Source of the DNA: Sunxiuqinia sp965372405
GTDB taxonomy: Bacteria > Bacteroidota > Bacteroidia > Bacteroidales > Prolixibacteraceae
DNA: 64,000 bases
Reading direction: 5' to 3'
NCBI GenBank assembly: GCA_965372405.1
Contig: CBDVCE010000014.1
Location: 1 to 64,000, forward strand
In this document: positions 23,745 to 32,757 of the stretch, piece by piece
Layout of the letters: the number at the start of each line of letters is the position of its first letter
Numbering within the stretch: position 1 is the stretch's first letter
Notes under the pieces: generated by a model
Database searches by the model: none
What the model saw: only the letters and a program-made list of their open reading frames with translations
Told to the model about the DNA's origin: nothing
Translations under genes and position numbers: made by a program

Positions 23745-26700
23745 TTGAAAACTAGCTTGAGAAATATATTTCTGCTGCTTATTTTTTCGGGAATTATTAG
23801 TATGGGTTGGGTAATTAAGCCTGTCCAAACTGCACCTCAAACCGAGATAAATTTAATACAGCAAACCGACACCTTTGATATTGATACAACGGGAGTGCTA
23901 CCTTATCCGTTTCCTAAAGAAGAAGCTTTTGAGTATCCGGAATCTAAGGATAGCTCATTTCTGTTCTTGGGTAACCCATCAAATCTTAAAAAAGAACTGG
24001 AATTTGATCCGGTATCCGGAGAATATGTTTTCTATGAAAAGATTGGAAAACTGAACTACAGGCTTCCCAAAACGATGTCTCTGCAAGATTATATTCGTTA
24101 TGATTTCCAAAATTCGGTTCGGAATTATTGGAAGCAGCGGACAAATCAGCAGGATATGGAAACTCAGGGTTCTTTTATTCCAAAACTGAATATTGGTGGT
24201 GAAGCTTTTAACCGGATTTTTGGTGGAAACACGATTGATGTACGCCCTCAGGGATATGTTGAGGTTAGTTTTGGTTATCAGCTAAATACTACTGAAAACC
24301 CTGCGATTCCCGAGCGGTTGCGAAAAACACCAACATTTGATTTTGATCAGAAAATTCAGATGAACGTAATGGGTAACATCGGTGAAAAGATGAAGATGCG
24401 TGTTAATTACAACACCGAGGCTACTTTTGATTACGAGAATAAAATGAATATCGAGTATTCGGGACTCGAAGATGAAATTCTAAAAAAGATAGAAGTCGGT
24501 AATGTTTCTCTTCCATTGCAAGGTTCGCTGATTACAGGGGGAACCAATCTTTTTGGTTTAAAAACAGAGATGCAGTTTGGGCGATTGAATTTAACGACCA
24601 TTATTTCTCAAAATAAGGGTGAAACCAAAGTTGTAGAAACGGAAGGTGGTGCCCAAAAAACAACTTTTGAATTTGAAGCCTCAAACTACGATGCAAACCG
24701 ACACTTTTTCCTGGCGCAGTATTTTAGGGATCAATACGATGAATCGTTACAAAATCTTCCGATTATTCAATCATCAACTACAATTAATAAAATTGAAGTT
24801 TGGATAACCAATAAATCGGGGAATTATACTGAATCAAGAAATATATTAGCACTACTTGACCTTGGTGAGCATGACTCAAATATTTTCAATTCTGTTCCAG
24901 CTTTTGGAGATGCAGGTGGTCAGCCCTATCCGGAGAGTATTTATCCGTTCAATGAGGCGAATGGATTGTATAGTAGCATGATCGATAATTATAATGCTAT
25001 TCGTAATGTTGCGCAAATTACGTCAACCATGGCGGGAGTTGGCTCTGGGTTTGATGGAGGACAGGATTTTGAGAAGATCGAATCAGCCCGGAAATTGAAT
25101 GCTTCTGAATATTCAATTCATGAAACTTTGGGTTATATATCATTGAACTCATCATTGAATGCTGATGAAGTTTTGGCCGTTGCCTATAATTATACAGCAA
25201 ATGGCAAAATATATCAGGTTGGTGAATTTTCTACAGATGGTATTCAGGCTCCACAGACAATGATCCTGAAAATGTTGAAAGGCACAAACCTTTCTCCGAA
25301 GTTGCCTACCTGGGATTTGATGATGAAAAATATATACAGTCTGAATGCATATCAGTTAACAAACGATGATTTTGTATTGGATGTACTCTACCTGAATGAT
25401 TCAACTGGAACAAACATAAACTATCTACCTAAATCCAATCTGGAAGGACATATTTTACTGAATGTGCTGAATGTTGACAACCTAAATTCTCAGCTTGATC
25501 CAGGCAGTGATGGGGCATATGACTATATTGAAGGGGTAACCGTTAATTCTGAATCTGGGCGGATAATTTTCCCGGTTGTTGAACCTTTCGGTAGTCACCT
25601 TCGAGATTCTATTTTCAATTCAGAACTGGCAAATAAGTATGTTTATCAAACCCTATATGATTCAACACAAACAGTAGCTGAGCAAGATGCTGAGCACAAT
25701 AAATTTATTCTGAAGGGTAGTTATAAAGGTTCATCTAGTTCTGAGATTTCACTCGGAACTTTGAATGTAGCTCGCGGCTCAGTTAGGGTTTCGGCTGGTG
25801 GGCGGGAGCTTATTGAAAATATTGACTATACCGTTGATTATACGCTTGGAAGGGTGAAAATTATTAATCAGGCATTGCTTGAATCTGGTACACCCATTCA
25901 AATTTCAACGGAAAGTGAAGACCTGTTTAGTTCGCAACGTAAAACCATGTTGGGAGCATACGCAAATTATACATTCTCCGAGAATTTTAATATGGGGGCT
26001 ACTGTGCTTCACATGAGCGAGCGTCCTTTAACACAGAAGAATAATTACGGAGAGGATCCCATTTCCAATACCATGCTTGGTGTTGATTTGAGTTATACTA
26101 CTCAATCTCAGTTATTGACTACATTGGTTGATAAGTTGCCATTCATTCAAACAAAAGAGCCATCATCCATTACTGCTGAGGCTGAATTTGCACAATTATT
26201 GCCGGGACACTCAAAAGTGATTGACGATGCCGGAACTGCATATATTGATGATTTTGAAGCCACAAAAACATCTCTGGATTTAAAATCACGACAGGCATGG
26301 GTGCTTGCAAGTACACCTCAAAAACAAACTGATCTATTTCCTGAGGGTGATCTAAATAATGATTTGGCTTACGGTTTTAACCGTGCAAAATTGGCTTGGT
26401 ATGTTATTGATCCATTGTTTTTAAGAAATAACGCAAACACTCCTGATCATATTAGGAATGATAAAAACCAGCAATCCAATCACCTGGTTCGTGAAGTTTT
26501 CGAAAGAGAAATTTTCCCTAACAGGCAAACACCCACAGGGGTTCCAACAAATATACCAGTTCTTGATTTAGCTTATTACCCAAGTGAAAAGGGTCCTTAT
26601 AACTACGATACAGAGGCAAATTTCTATTCTGATGGTGTTAATCCTGAAGGAACTTTAGCTTTTCCTGAATCACGTTGGGGGGGTATTATGCGAGAAATTC

Positions 26701-29700
26701 AAACACCTGACTTTGAAGCTGCCAATATTGAGTTTATCGAATTCTGGGTAATGGATCCATTTGTTAATGATACTTTGGAGCAATTGGAAGGTGGTGATTT
26801 ATATTTTAACCTGGGAGATATTTCAGAAGATGTACTAAAAGATTCGCGTAAAGGATTTGAAAACGGACTACCTGAAACTGAGTTAATAAATGATGTGGAT
26901 ACCACTATTTGGGGACTTGTATCTCAAAAGCAACAAATAACGGAAGGATTTGTAACTGATAATGCTGCACGTCCAAATCAGGATGTTGGTTTTGATGGGT
27001 TGACGGATGATAATGAGCGTACTTTCTTTGATAGTTATTTGCAATCGCTTCAAAACATCTTAAATCAGGATGCATTGCAAAAAGCTCAAGAAGACCCTTC
27101 GAATGATAACTATAATTATTATCGTGATTCCGACTATGACAACGATGAACTGAGTATTCTTGAACGCTATAAGAGATACAATGGGCCGGATGGGAACTCC
27201 GTAACATCAGATAACTCTTCGGAATCTTATACCACTTCTGCATCAACAATGCCCGATGTGGAAGATATCAATAGTGATAATACGCTTAATGAATACGAAC
27301 GATATTACCAATATCGGGTGAGTTTTCGTCGAGATGATATGGAGCTTGGGAAAAATTACATTACTGATATTAAAGAAGCATCTGTTGAGTTAGAAAATGG
27401 ACAGATTGGAGATGTTCGTTGGTTTCAGTTTAAAGTTCCAGTGAAGCAGCCAGATCAGGCTTTTGGTTCAATCAGCGATTTTAAATCGATTCGTTTTTTA
27501 AGGATGTTCCTAAAAGAGTTTAATCATCCGGTTGTTTTGCGTTTCGCATCCCTTGACCTTGTTCGTGCTGATTGGAGAAAATATACACAGGAACTGGATA
27601 ATACCAGTATTTCAACAGCCGAAACTGAATTTGATGTTTCTGCAGTAAACATTGAAGAGAATGGTAATCGTGAGCCTGTAAATTACATTCTTCCTCCAGA
27701 TATTGATCGGGTGATTGATCCGGCAAATCCACAGTTGAGAGAGTTAAACGAACAATCGCTGGTATTGAAGGCTGTTGATCTGGGAATGGAGGATGCCAGA
27801 GCCGCGTACAAAAATATTTACATGGATTTCCGCCAGTACAAACGCTTACGTTTGGAGGTTCATGCTGAGGAAATTGATGGCTTTCCTCTTCAGGATGAAG
27901 AACTACATTTCTTTATTCGTTTGGGTTCTGATTATAAGTTTAACTATTACGAATATGAAGTTCCTTTGAAACTTACTGCGCCTGATATCTATAATGGAGA
28001 CATTGTACAGGATCGTTATGAGGTTTGGCCAGATGAAAACCGGATCAATATTCCACTTTCAATATTTACTGATCTCAAGCAAGCCCGTAATGCCGACTTA
28101 AGAGAAGCAAATGCATCAGTACGAATAAATGATGCGTATACGCTAAATCATACCGATGATTTTGGGAATCAACGCATGGTTTCTATTAAGGGTAGCCCAA
28201 ATCTTGGGAATGTAGAAGTGATGATGGTCGGTATTCGTCATAATCGTGGAACTACTTCTGATCCGAAGTCTGTTGAGGTTTGGTTGAATGAGCTTCGTTT
28301 AACCGATTTTGAAGAAGACGGTGGCTGGGCTGCGAATGCACGAGTTACTGCACGATTAGCAGATTTGGGTTCAATTGTGATGGCCGGACGTACACGAACT
28401 GCTGGTTTTGGAAGCATTGACCAAAGTGTGAACGAGCGGGCAATGGATGATTTGGTTGAATATGATATTTCATCAAATTTAGAGCTTGGCAAATTCTTTA
28501 AAGAAGAAGCTAAGGTGAGAATTCCAATGTATGTCGGAATTTCAAAAAGTATTAGTAATCCAAAATACAATCCACTCGATCCAGATATTCTGATGGAAGA
28601 TGCTTTGGAAATGGCTAAAACTTCAGCTGAAAAAGATTCCATCAAAAAAGTATCGCAGGATTATGTAAGTCGGAAAAATATCAACTTTACCAATGTTAAG
28701 GTCGATAAAATGAACAAGTCTGGAAAACCTCGTTTTTATGACCCGGCAAACTTCTCGTTGACTTATGCTTACAACGAATTAAAACAGCGAAACATCAATA
28801 CTGAAATTAGCCTGGAGAAAAATTATCGAGGAAACTTCAGTTATAATTTCAATAACCGGCCTAAGTTGGTTGAACCGTTTAAGAAAGCAAAGTTGTTAAA
28901 AGGTAATATGTTCAGGTTGATTAAAGATTTCAACTTTTACCCAATGCCAACGCAAATTTCTTTTAGAACAGATTTATACCGGCACTACAAGGAAGTACAG
29001 CTTAGGAATATTACAAATCCAAACTTGATTATTCCACGAACTATTGAGAAAGACTTTATTTGGAACAAGTTTTTTGATTTGCGCTATAACCTGACACGAA
29101 CATTGAAACTTGATTTTTCATCTCAGTCCACTGCCCGAATTGATGAGCCGGAAGGACGTATTAATAGGAATGATGATGATTATCAAATGAAGCGAGACTC
29201 AATTATCACGAACCTGCTTAATATGGGTAGGCCAGTTGTGTACCATCATTTGTTTAATGCATCATATACTGCTCCGTTAAGCAAAATCCCTTTTTTAAAC
29301 TGGACTACACTATCAGGTCGTTACCAGGCAATGTATGATTGGGCTGCCGGGCCAATTACTGATGAGTCAATCGAGCTGGGGAACATTGCTGAAAACTCAA
29401 GAGTGGCACAGCTCAATGGGCAAATAAGCATGTTGAACTTGTATAATAAGGTTCCGTTTTTGAAGGAGGTAAATAAGAAATTTGGACGGAGTACAAGATC
29501 TGCAAGAAGTTCACGAAGTCGGGCAAAAGCTGTTCGGCAACCCACAAAAAAGGCTGATCCTAAATACAAAGACGTAGAGTTTAAGGATGACAACCTCAGA
29601 TTTAAGGCAAATACAACCCGGGCAATAAACCACAAGCTCAAGACTGAGAGTAGTATTAAGGTGATTGTTAAAAATGCTTCTGGGAAAGTTATTCAGGGTG

Positions 29701-31268
29701 AAACTCGTGTCATTAATGAAAACAGGGTTAGCTTTACTTCCGAAGAAGATTTAAAAGGAGCAACAGTTCTGGTAACCGGTCGCAGGGAGATTAAAGATGA
29801 TCTTGCTTTAAAAATTGCACAATATTCTGTTCGAACATTGATGAGTGTGAAGAGCATTTCACTATCCTATTCTAGTTCTGACGGAACTGTACTTCCAGGC
29901 TTTATGCCTGAGCCAGGCTTCCTTGGGTCTGGGAGTTATAATCCTGATCCGGCTCGTTTTGGTCAGATTGCATCAAGCACAGCTCCGGGAATTCCTTTCC
30001 TTTTTGGATGGCAGGATAAGGATTTTGCCAGAAAAGCTGCGGAAAAAGGTTGGGTTTCAAATGATACAACATTGAACTCACCATTCATCATGAATCATAA
30101 CGAAACCTTCAGTGTTAGTGCAAATATTGAACCACTACCTTTCTTGAGAATTGATTTAAATGCCAGTCGTTCATACTCTGAAAACAGAAGTGAATTCTAT
30201 AATTATAATCCAGAAACAAGTGCTTTTGCAGCTCAAAATAAAACTATTCGTGGGAATTTCACCATGTCTGTCAACACCTGGAAAACTGCGTTCAGCAAAA
30301 TGGGTGAAGCAGATATTCAGGTTTCTGACGTTTTCCAAACTATGATGGATAATCGGATAATAATTGCAAATAGATTGGCTGCTGGACGAATTCCCAATGT
30401 TGCTGAGAATTATAATCCTCAAGAAAATAACCCAGAAACTGGTTTCCCTACGGGTTATGGTTCAACGTCCCAGCAAGTATTGATACCTGCATTTATTGCC
30501 GCTTACACTGGGCAGGAAGCAAGTAAAGTGTCACTAAGTCCATTCCCGTCGATTAAACACATGCGCCCAAACTGGCGGATAACTTACGATGGAATCGTGT
30601 CTAAGATTAAAGGACTTAATAAAGTTATTAAAACACTGAATTTTAATCATTCATATCGATCAACCTATAATGTTGGTTCGTTTATTTCCAATTTGTCCTA
30701 TGATGATTCTTTTTATGGCGATGGATTTAGCTATGTGATGAATGAACTGAACAATGATTTTGTCAATCGTTTCGATATAAATTCAGTAAGTATTAATGAA
30801 CAGTTTAGCCCGTTGATTAATATGGATGTGACTTGGGTGAATGATTTGACAACTCGTGTAGAGATAAAAAGAAGTCGTAACCTGACCTTGAATTTTGCAA
30901 ATAATCAACTCACTGAAGTGTTGAGTAATGAATATATTTTTGGTGTTGGATATCGCTTCCAAAGAATGGATTTGATTATTAAAACCAGGAATTCTCAAAA
31001 GGCTTATTCGAATGATTTGAATATTCGTGCAGATGTTTCGTTCAGAAAGAATAAAACCCTTTTAAGAAAGTTGGTTGAAGGAGATGACCAGTTAACAGCC
31101 GGGCAGAATGCGGTTACTATAAAAACTACTGCAGACTATATGTTGAGTGACCGTTTCCAGCTTCGTGTTTTTTATGACAAGGTCATTAATAAGCCTTTTA
31201 CTTCATTGGCATTCCCTACTTCAAACACCAATTTTGGAATGAGCTTCCGTTTTACCTTGGCTCAATAA
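23745..31268 (+). CDS. sprA: Cell surface protein SprA, T9SS outer-membrane translocon
   Basis: A 2507-residue protein, the giant 36-strand barrel that forms the protein-conducting pore of the type IX secretion system (Sov in Porphyromonas). Length and content match: an N-terminal export signal, the YDFQNSVRNYWKQRTNQQ region, the long repetitive beta-strand body, AGTAYIDDFEATKTSLDLKS, the YRFQRMDLIIKTRNSQK and FRMSFRFTLAQ-like closing strands (the protein ends SFRFTLAQ, a typical C-terminal aromatic barrel strand region). The start is a TTG at 23745, 18 nt after ruvA; no ATG lies closer to the signal sequence. Low-complexity Arg/Ser at about 1910-1925 is a notable basic insert. Serves the sorting-domain proteins at 2719 and 35644. 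Confidence 0.93.
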   Translation: MKTSLRNIFLLLIFSGIISMGWVIKPVQTAPQTEINLIQQTDTFDIDTTGVLPYPFPKEEAFEYPESKDSSFLFLGNPSNLKKELEFDPVSGEYVFYEKIGKLNYRLPKTMSLQDYIRYDFQNSVRNYWKQRTNQQDMETQGSFIPKLNIGGEAFNRIFGGNTIDVRPQGYVEVSFGYQLNTTENPAIPERLRKTPTFDFDQKIQMNVMGNIGEKMKMRVNYNTEATFDYENKMNIEYSGLEDEILKKIEVGNVSLPLQGSLITGGTNLFGLKTEMQFGRLNLTTIISQNKGETKVVETEGGAQKTTFEFEASNYDANRHFFLAQYFRDQYDESLQNLPIIQSSTTINKIEVWITNKSGNYTESRNILALLDLGEHDSNIFNSVPAFGDAGGQPYPESIYPFNEANGLYSSMIDNYNAIRNVAQITSTMAGVGSGFDGGQDFEKIESARKLNASEYSIHETLGYISLNSSLNADEVLAVAYNYTANGKIYQVGEFSTDGIQAPQTMILKMLKGTNLSPKLPTWDLMMKNIYSLNAYQLTNDDFVLDVLYLNDSTGTNINYLPKSNLEGHILLNVLNVDNLNSQLDPGSDGAYDYIEGVTVNSESGRIIFPVVEPFGSHLRDSIFNSELANKYVYQTLYDSTQTVAEQDAEHNKFILKGSYKGSSSSEISLGTLNVARGSVRVSAGGRELIENIDYTVDYTLGRVKIINQALLESGTPIQISTESEDLFSSQRKTMLGAYANYTFSENFNMGATVLHMSERPLTQKNNYGEDPISNTMLGVDLSYTTQSQLLTTLVDKLPFIQTKEPSSITAEAEFAQLLPGHSKVIDDAGTAYIDDFEATKTSLDLKSRQAWVLASTPQKQTDLFPEGDLNNDLAYGFNRAKLAWYVIDPLFLRNNANTPDHIRNDKNQQSNHLVREVFEREIFPNRQTPTGVPTNIPVLDLAYYPSEKGPYNYDTEANFYSDGVNPEGTLAFPESRWGGIMREIQTPDFEAANIEFIEFWVMDPFVNDTLEQLEGGDLYFNLGDISEDVLKDSRKGFENGLPETELINDVDTTIWGLVSQKQQITEGFVTDNAARPNQDVGFDGLTDDNERTFFDSYLQSLQNILNQDALQKAQEDPSNDNYNYYRDSDYDNDELSILERYKRYNGPDGNSVTSDNSSESYTTSASTMPDVEDINSDNTLNEYERYYQYRVSFRRDDMELGKNYITDIKEASVELENGQIGDVRWFQFKVPVKQPDQAFGSISDFKSIRFLRMFLKEFNHPVVLRFASLDLVRADWRKYTQELDNTSISTAETEFDVSAVNIEENGNREPVNYILPPDIDRVIDPANPQLRELNEQSLVLKAVDLGMEDARAAYKNIYMDFRQYKRLRLEVHAEEIDGFPLQDEELHFFIRLGSDYKFNYYEYEVPLKLTAPDIYNGDIVQDRYEVWPDENRINIPLSIFTDLKQARNADLREANASVRINDAYTLNHTDDFGNQRMVSIKGSPNLGNVEVMMVGIRHNRGTTSDPKSVEVWLNELRLTDFEEDGGWAANARVTARLADLGSIVMAGRTRTAGFGSIDQSVNERAMDDLVEYDISSNLELGKFFKEEAKVRIPMYVGISKSISNPKYNPLDPDILMEDALEMAKTSAEKDSIKKVSQDYVSRKNINFTNVKVDKMNKSGKPRFYDPANFSLTYAYNELKQRNINTEISLEKNYRGNFSYNFNNRPKLVEPFKKAKLLKGNMFRLIKDFNFYPMPTQISFRTDLYRHYKEVQLRNITNPNLIIPRTIEKDFIWNKFFDLRYNLTRTLKLDFSSQSTARIDEPEGRINRNDDDYQMKRDSIITNLLNMGRPVVYHHLFNASYTAPLSKIPFLNWTTLSGRYQAMYDWAAGPITDESIELGNIAENSRVAQLNGQISMLNLYNKVPFLKEVNKKFGRSTRSARSSRSRAKAVRQPTKKADPKYKDVEFKDDNLRFKANTTRAINHKLKTESSIKVIVKNASGKVIQGETRVINENRVSFTSEEDLKGATVLVTGRREIKDDLALKIAQYSVRTLMSVKSISLSYSSSDGTVLPGFMPEPGFLGSGSYNPDPARFGQIASSTAPGIPFLFGWQDKDFARKAAEKGWVSNDTTLNSPFIMNHNETFSVSANIEPLPFLRIDLNASRSYSENRSEFYNYNPETSAFAAQNKTIRGNFTMSVNTWKTAFSKMGEADIQVSDVFQTMMDNRIIIANRLAAGRIPNVAENYNPQENNPETGFPTGYGSTSQQVLIPAFIAAYTGQEASKVSLSPFPSIKHMRPNWRITYDGIVSKIKGLNKVIKTLNFNHSYRSTYNVGSFISNLSYDDSFYGDGFSYVMNELNNDFVNRFDINSVSINEQFSPLINMDVTWVNDLTTRVEIKRSRNLTLNFANNQLTEVLSNEYIFGVGYRFQRMDLIIKTRNSQKAYSNDLNIRADVSFRKNKTLLRKLVEGDDQLTAGQNAVTIKTTADYMLSDRFQLRVFYDKVINKPFTSLAFPTSNTNFGMSFRFTLAQ

Positions 31269-31355
31269 ATTGCAGATATATTTTGTACGTTTTTAATTAG
31301 AGTTCTTAAGTGAAAATTTTGAATTTGGGTTTTGAATTTTGAATTTTATTGGGAA

Positions 31356-31386
31356 TTGGAGGGTGCTCAAAATAAATGTAATTTTG
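31356..31386 (+). promoter_or_regulatory. Possible promoter of the U32-family gene
   Basis: TTGG at 31356-31359 and TAATTTTG at 31379-31386, 19 nt apart, fit the Bacteroidota promoter pattern. The -7 box is 20 nt upstream of the start codon, so the leader would be short. The rest of the 138-bp gap holds nothing recognisable. Confidence 0.4.
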
Positions 31387-31406
31387 CGGCTTAAATTTGC
31401 ATTTAA

Positions 31407-32666
31407 ATGGAAAGAAGAGATGTTGAAATTATGGCACCTGTTGGTTCGTACGAATCTCTTGCTGCTGCCATTCAGGGAGGTGCCGGATCGGTTTATTTTG
31501 GCGTTGGGCAGTTAAATATGCGGGCTCGGTCATCAAATAATTTCACCCTTGTTGATTTGACGAATATTGCTGAAAAGGCACATTCGCATGGTGTGAAAAC
31601 TTACCTGACTGTTAACACTGTTATTTTTGATAACGAAATTGAACAACTTCACCAGATTATTGATGCAGTAAAAGAAGCTGGGATTTCAGCAATTATTGCC
31701 AGCGACGTTTCGGCCATTTCTTATGCACATTCAATTGGGGTTGAAGTACATATTTCCACGCAGGTGAATATTACCAACTTTGAGGCGGTTAAGTTTTATG
31801 CGCAGTATGCAGATGTTGTAGTTCTTGCCCGTGAAATGAATATTGGGCGCGTATGGGAAATCTGCAAACAAATAAAAGAGCAAAATATAACGGGGCCAAA
31901 AGGAGAGTTGATTCGTCTGGAAATGTTTGTGCATGGTGCCCTTTGTATGGCTGTGTCTGGTAAGTGTTATTTAAGCTTACATGAGATGAACTCATCAGCT
32001 AATCGGGGAAGTTGCATGCAAACTTGCAGACGTGCCTACACGGTTACGGATAACGAAACGGGTGCCGAATTAGAAATAGACAATGAGTATATCATGTCGC
32101 CCAAAGATTTGAAAACGATACACTTCCTTAATAAACTTATTGATGCTGGTGTATCTGTTCTCAAAATTGAAGGACGAGCACGTTCTCCCGAATATGTAAA
32201 AACGGTTTCGAGATGCTATCGTGAAGCTGTTGATGCCTATTTTGATGACGAGTTTACTGATGAAAAAATTGCTAACTGGGATGAACGATTAAAAACCGTA
32301 TTTAATCGTGGTTTTTGGGATGGCTACTATCTTGGGCAACGCCTGGGAGAATGGAGTAAAAATTATGGATCTTTAGCTACTCAGCGAAAGCTTTATATAG
32401 GCAAAGGGATGAACTACTTCTCGAAGATGAAAGTAGCCGAATTTAAAATGGAATCAGGAACATTAAATGTTGGTGACCAGATTATAATTACAGGGCCTAC
32501 AACCGGAGTTGTTGAAGCTGAAGTTAAAGAAATTCGGGTAGATTTAAAGCCTGTTGAGGAAACCAAAAAAGGTGAGTTTTTCTCTATTCAACTTGATGAA
32601 AAAATTAGGCGATCAGACAAGCTTTATAAAATTGTTGACTCCAGTGAAGTCCATCAAAGGAAGTAA
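31407..32666 (+). CDS. Peptidase U32 family protein (YegQ/TrhP-like)
   Basis: A 419-residue cytoplasmic protein. The U32 signature EMFVHGALCMAVSGKCYLS is complete (about residues 172-190), and two further Cys in RGSCMQTCRRAY complete the likely iron-sulfur ligand set. The N-terminal TIM-barrel-like part (VEIMAPVGSYESLAAAIQGG) is typical. Family members called collagenases in older annotation are now linked to prephenate-dependent hydroxylation of tRNA uridine-34 (TrhP) or of 23S rRNA (RlhA); TrhP is the closer match by the conserved HGALCMA..G.C.LS pattern. Encoded alone or with the next gene, 91 nt downstream. Confidence 0.88.
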   Translation: MERRDVEIMAPVGSYESLAAAIQGGAGSVYFGVGQLNMRARSSNNFTLVDLTNIAEKAHSHGVKTYLTVNTVIFDNEIEQLHQIIDAVKEAGISAIIASDVSAISYAHSIGVEVHISTQVNITNFEAVKFYAQYADVVVLAREMNIGRVWEICKQIKEQNITGPKGELIRLEMFVHGALCMAVSGKCYLSLHEMNSSANRGSCMQTCRRAYTVTDNETGAELEIDNEYIMSPKDLKTIHFLNKLIDAGVSVLKIEGRARSPEYVKTVSRCYREAVDAYFDDEFTDEKIANWDERLKTVFNRGFWDGYYLGQRLGEWSKNYGSLATQRKLYIGKGMNYFSKMKVAEFKMESGTLNVGDQIIITGPTTGVVEAEVKEIRVDLKPVEETKKGEFFSIQLDEKIRRSDKLYKIVDSSEVHQRK

Positions 32667-32757
32667 TATGCATTGATGCTTATAGCATTAAATAGTTGAG
32701 ATAATTTATATTTAATCTGGATATTCTTCGTTGTATTTTTGAGAAAAACACGGTTTT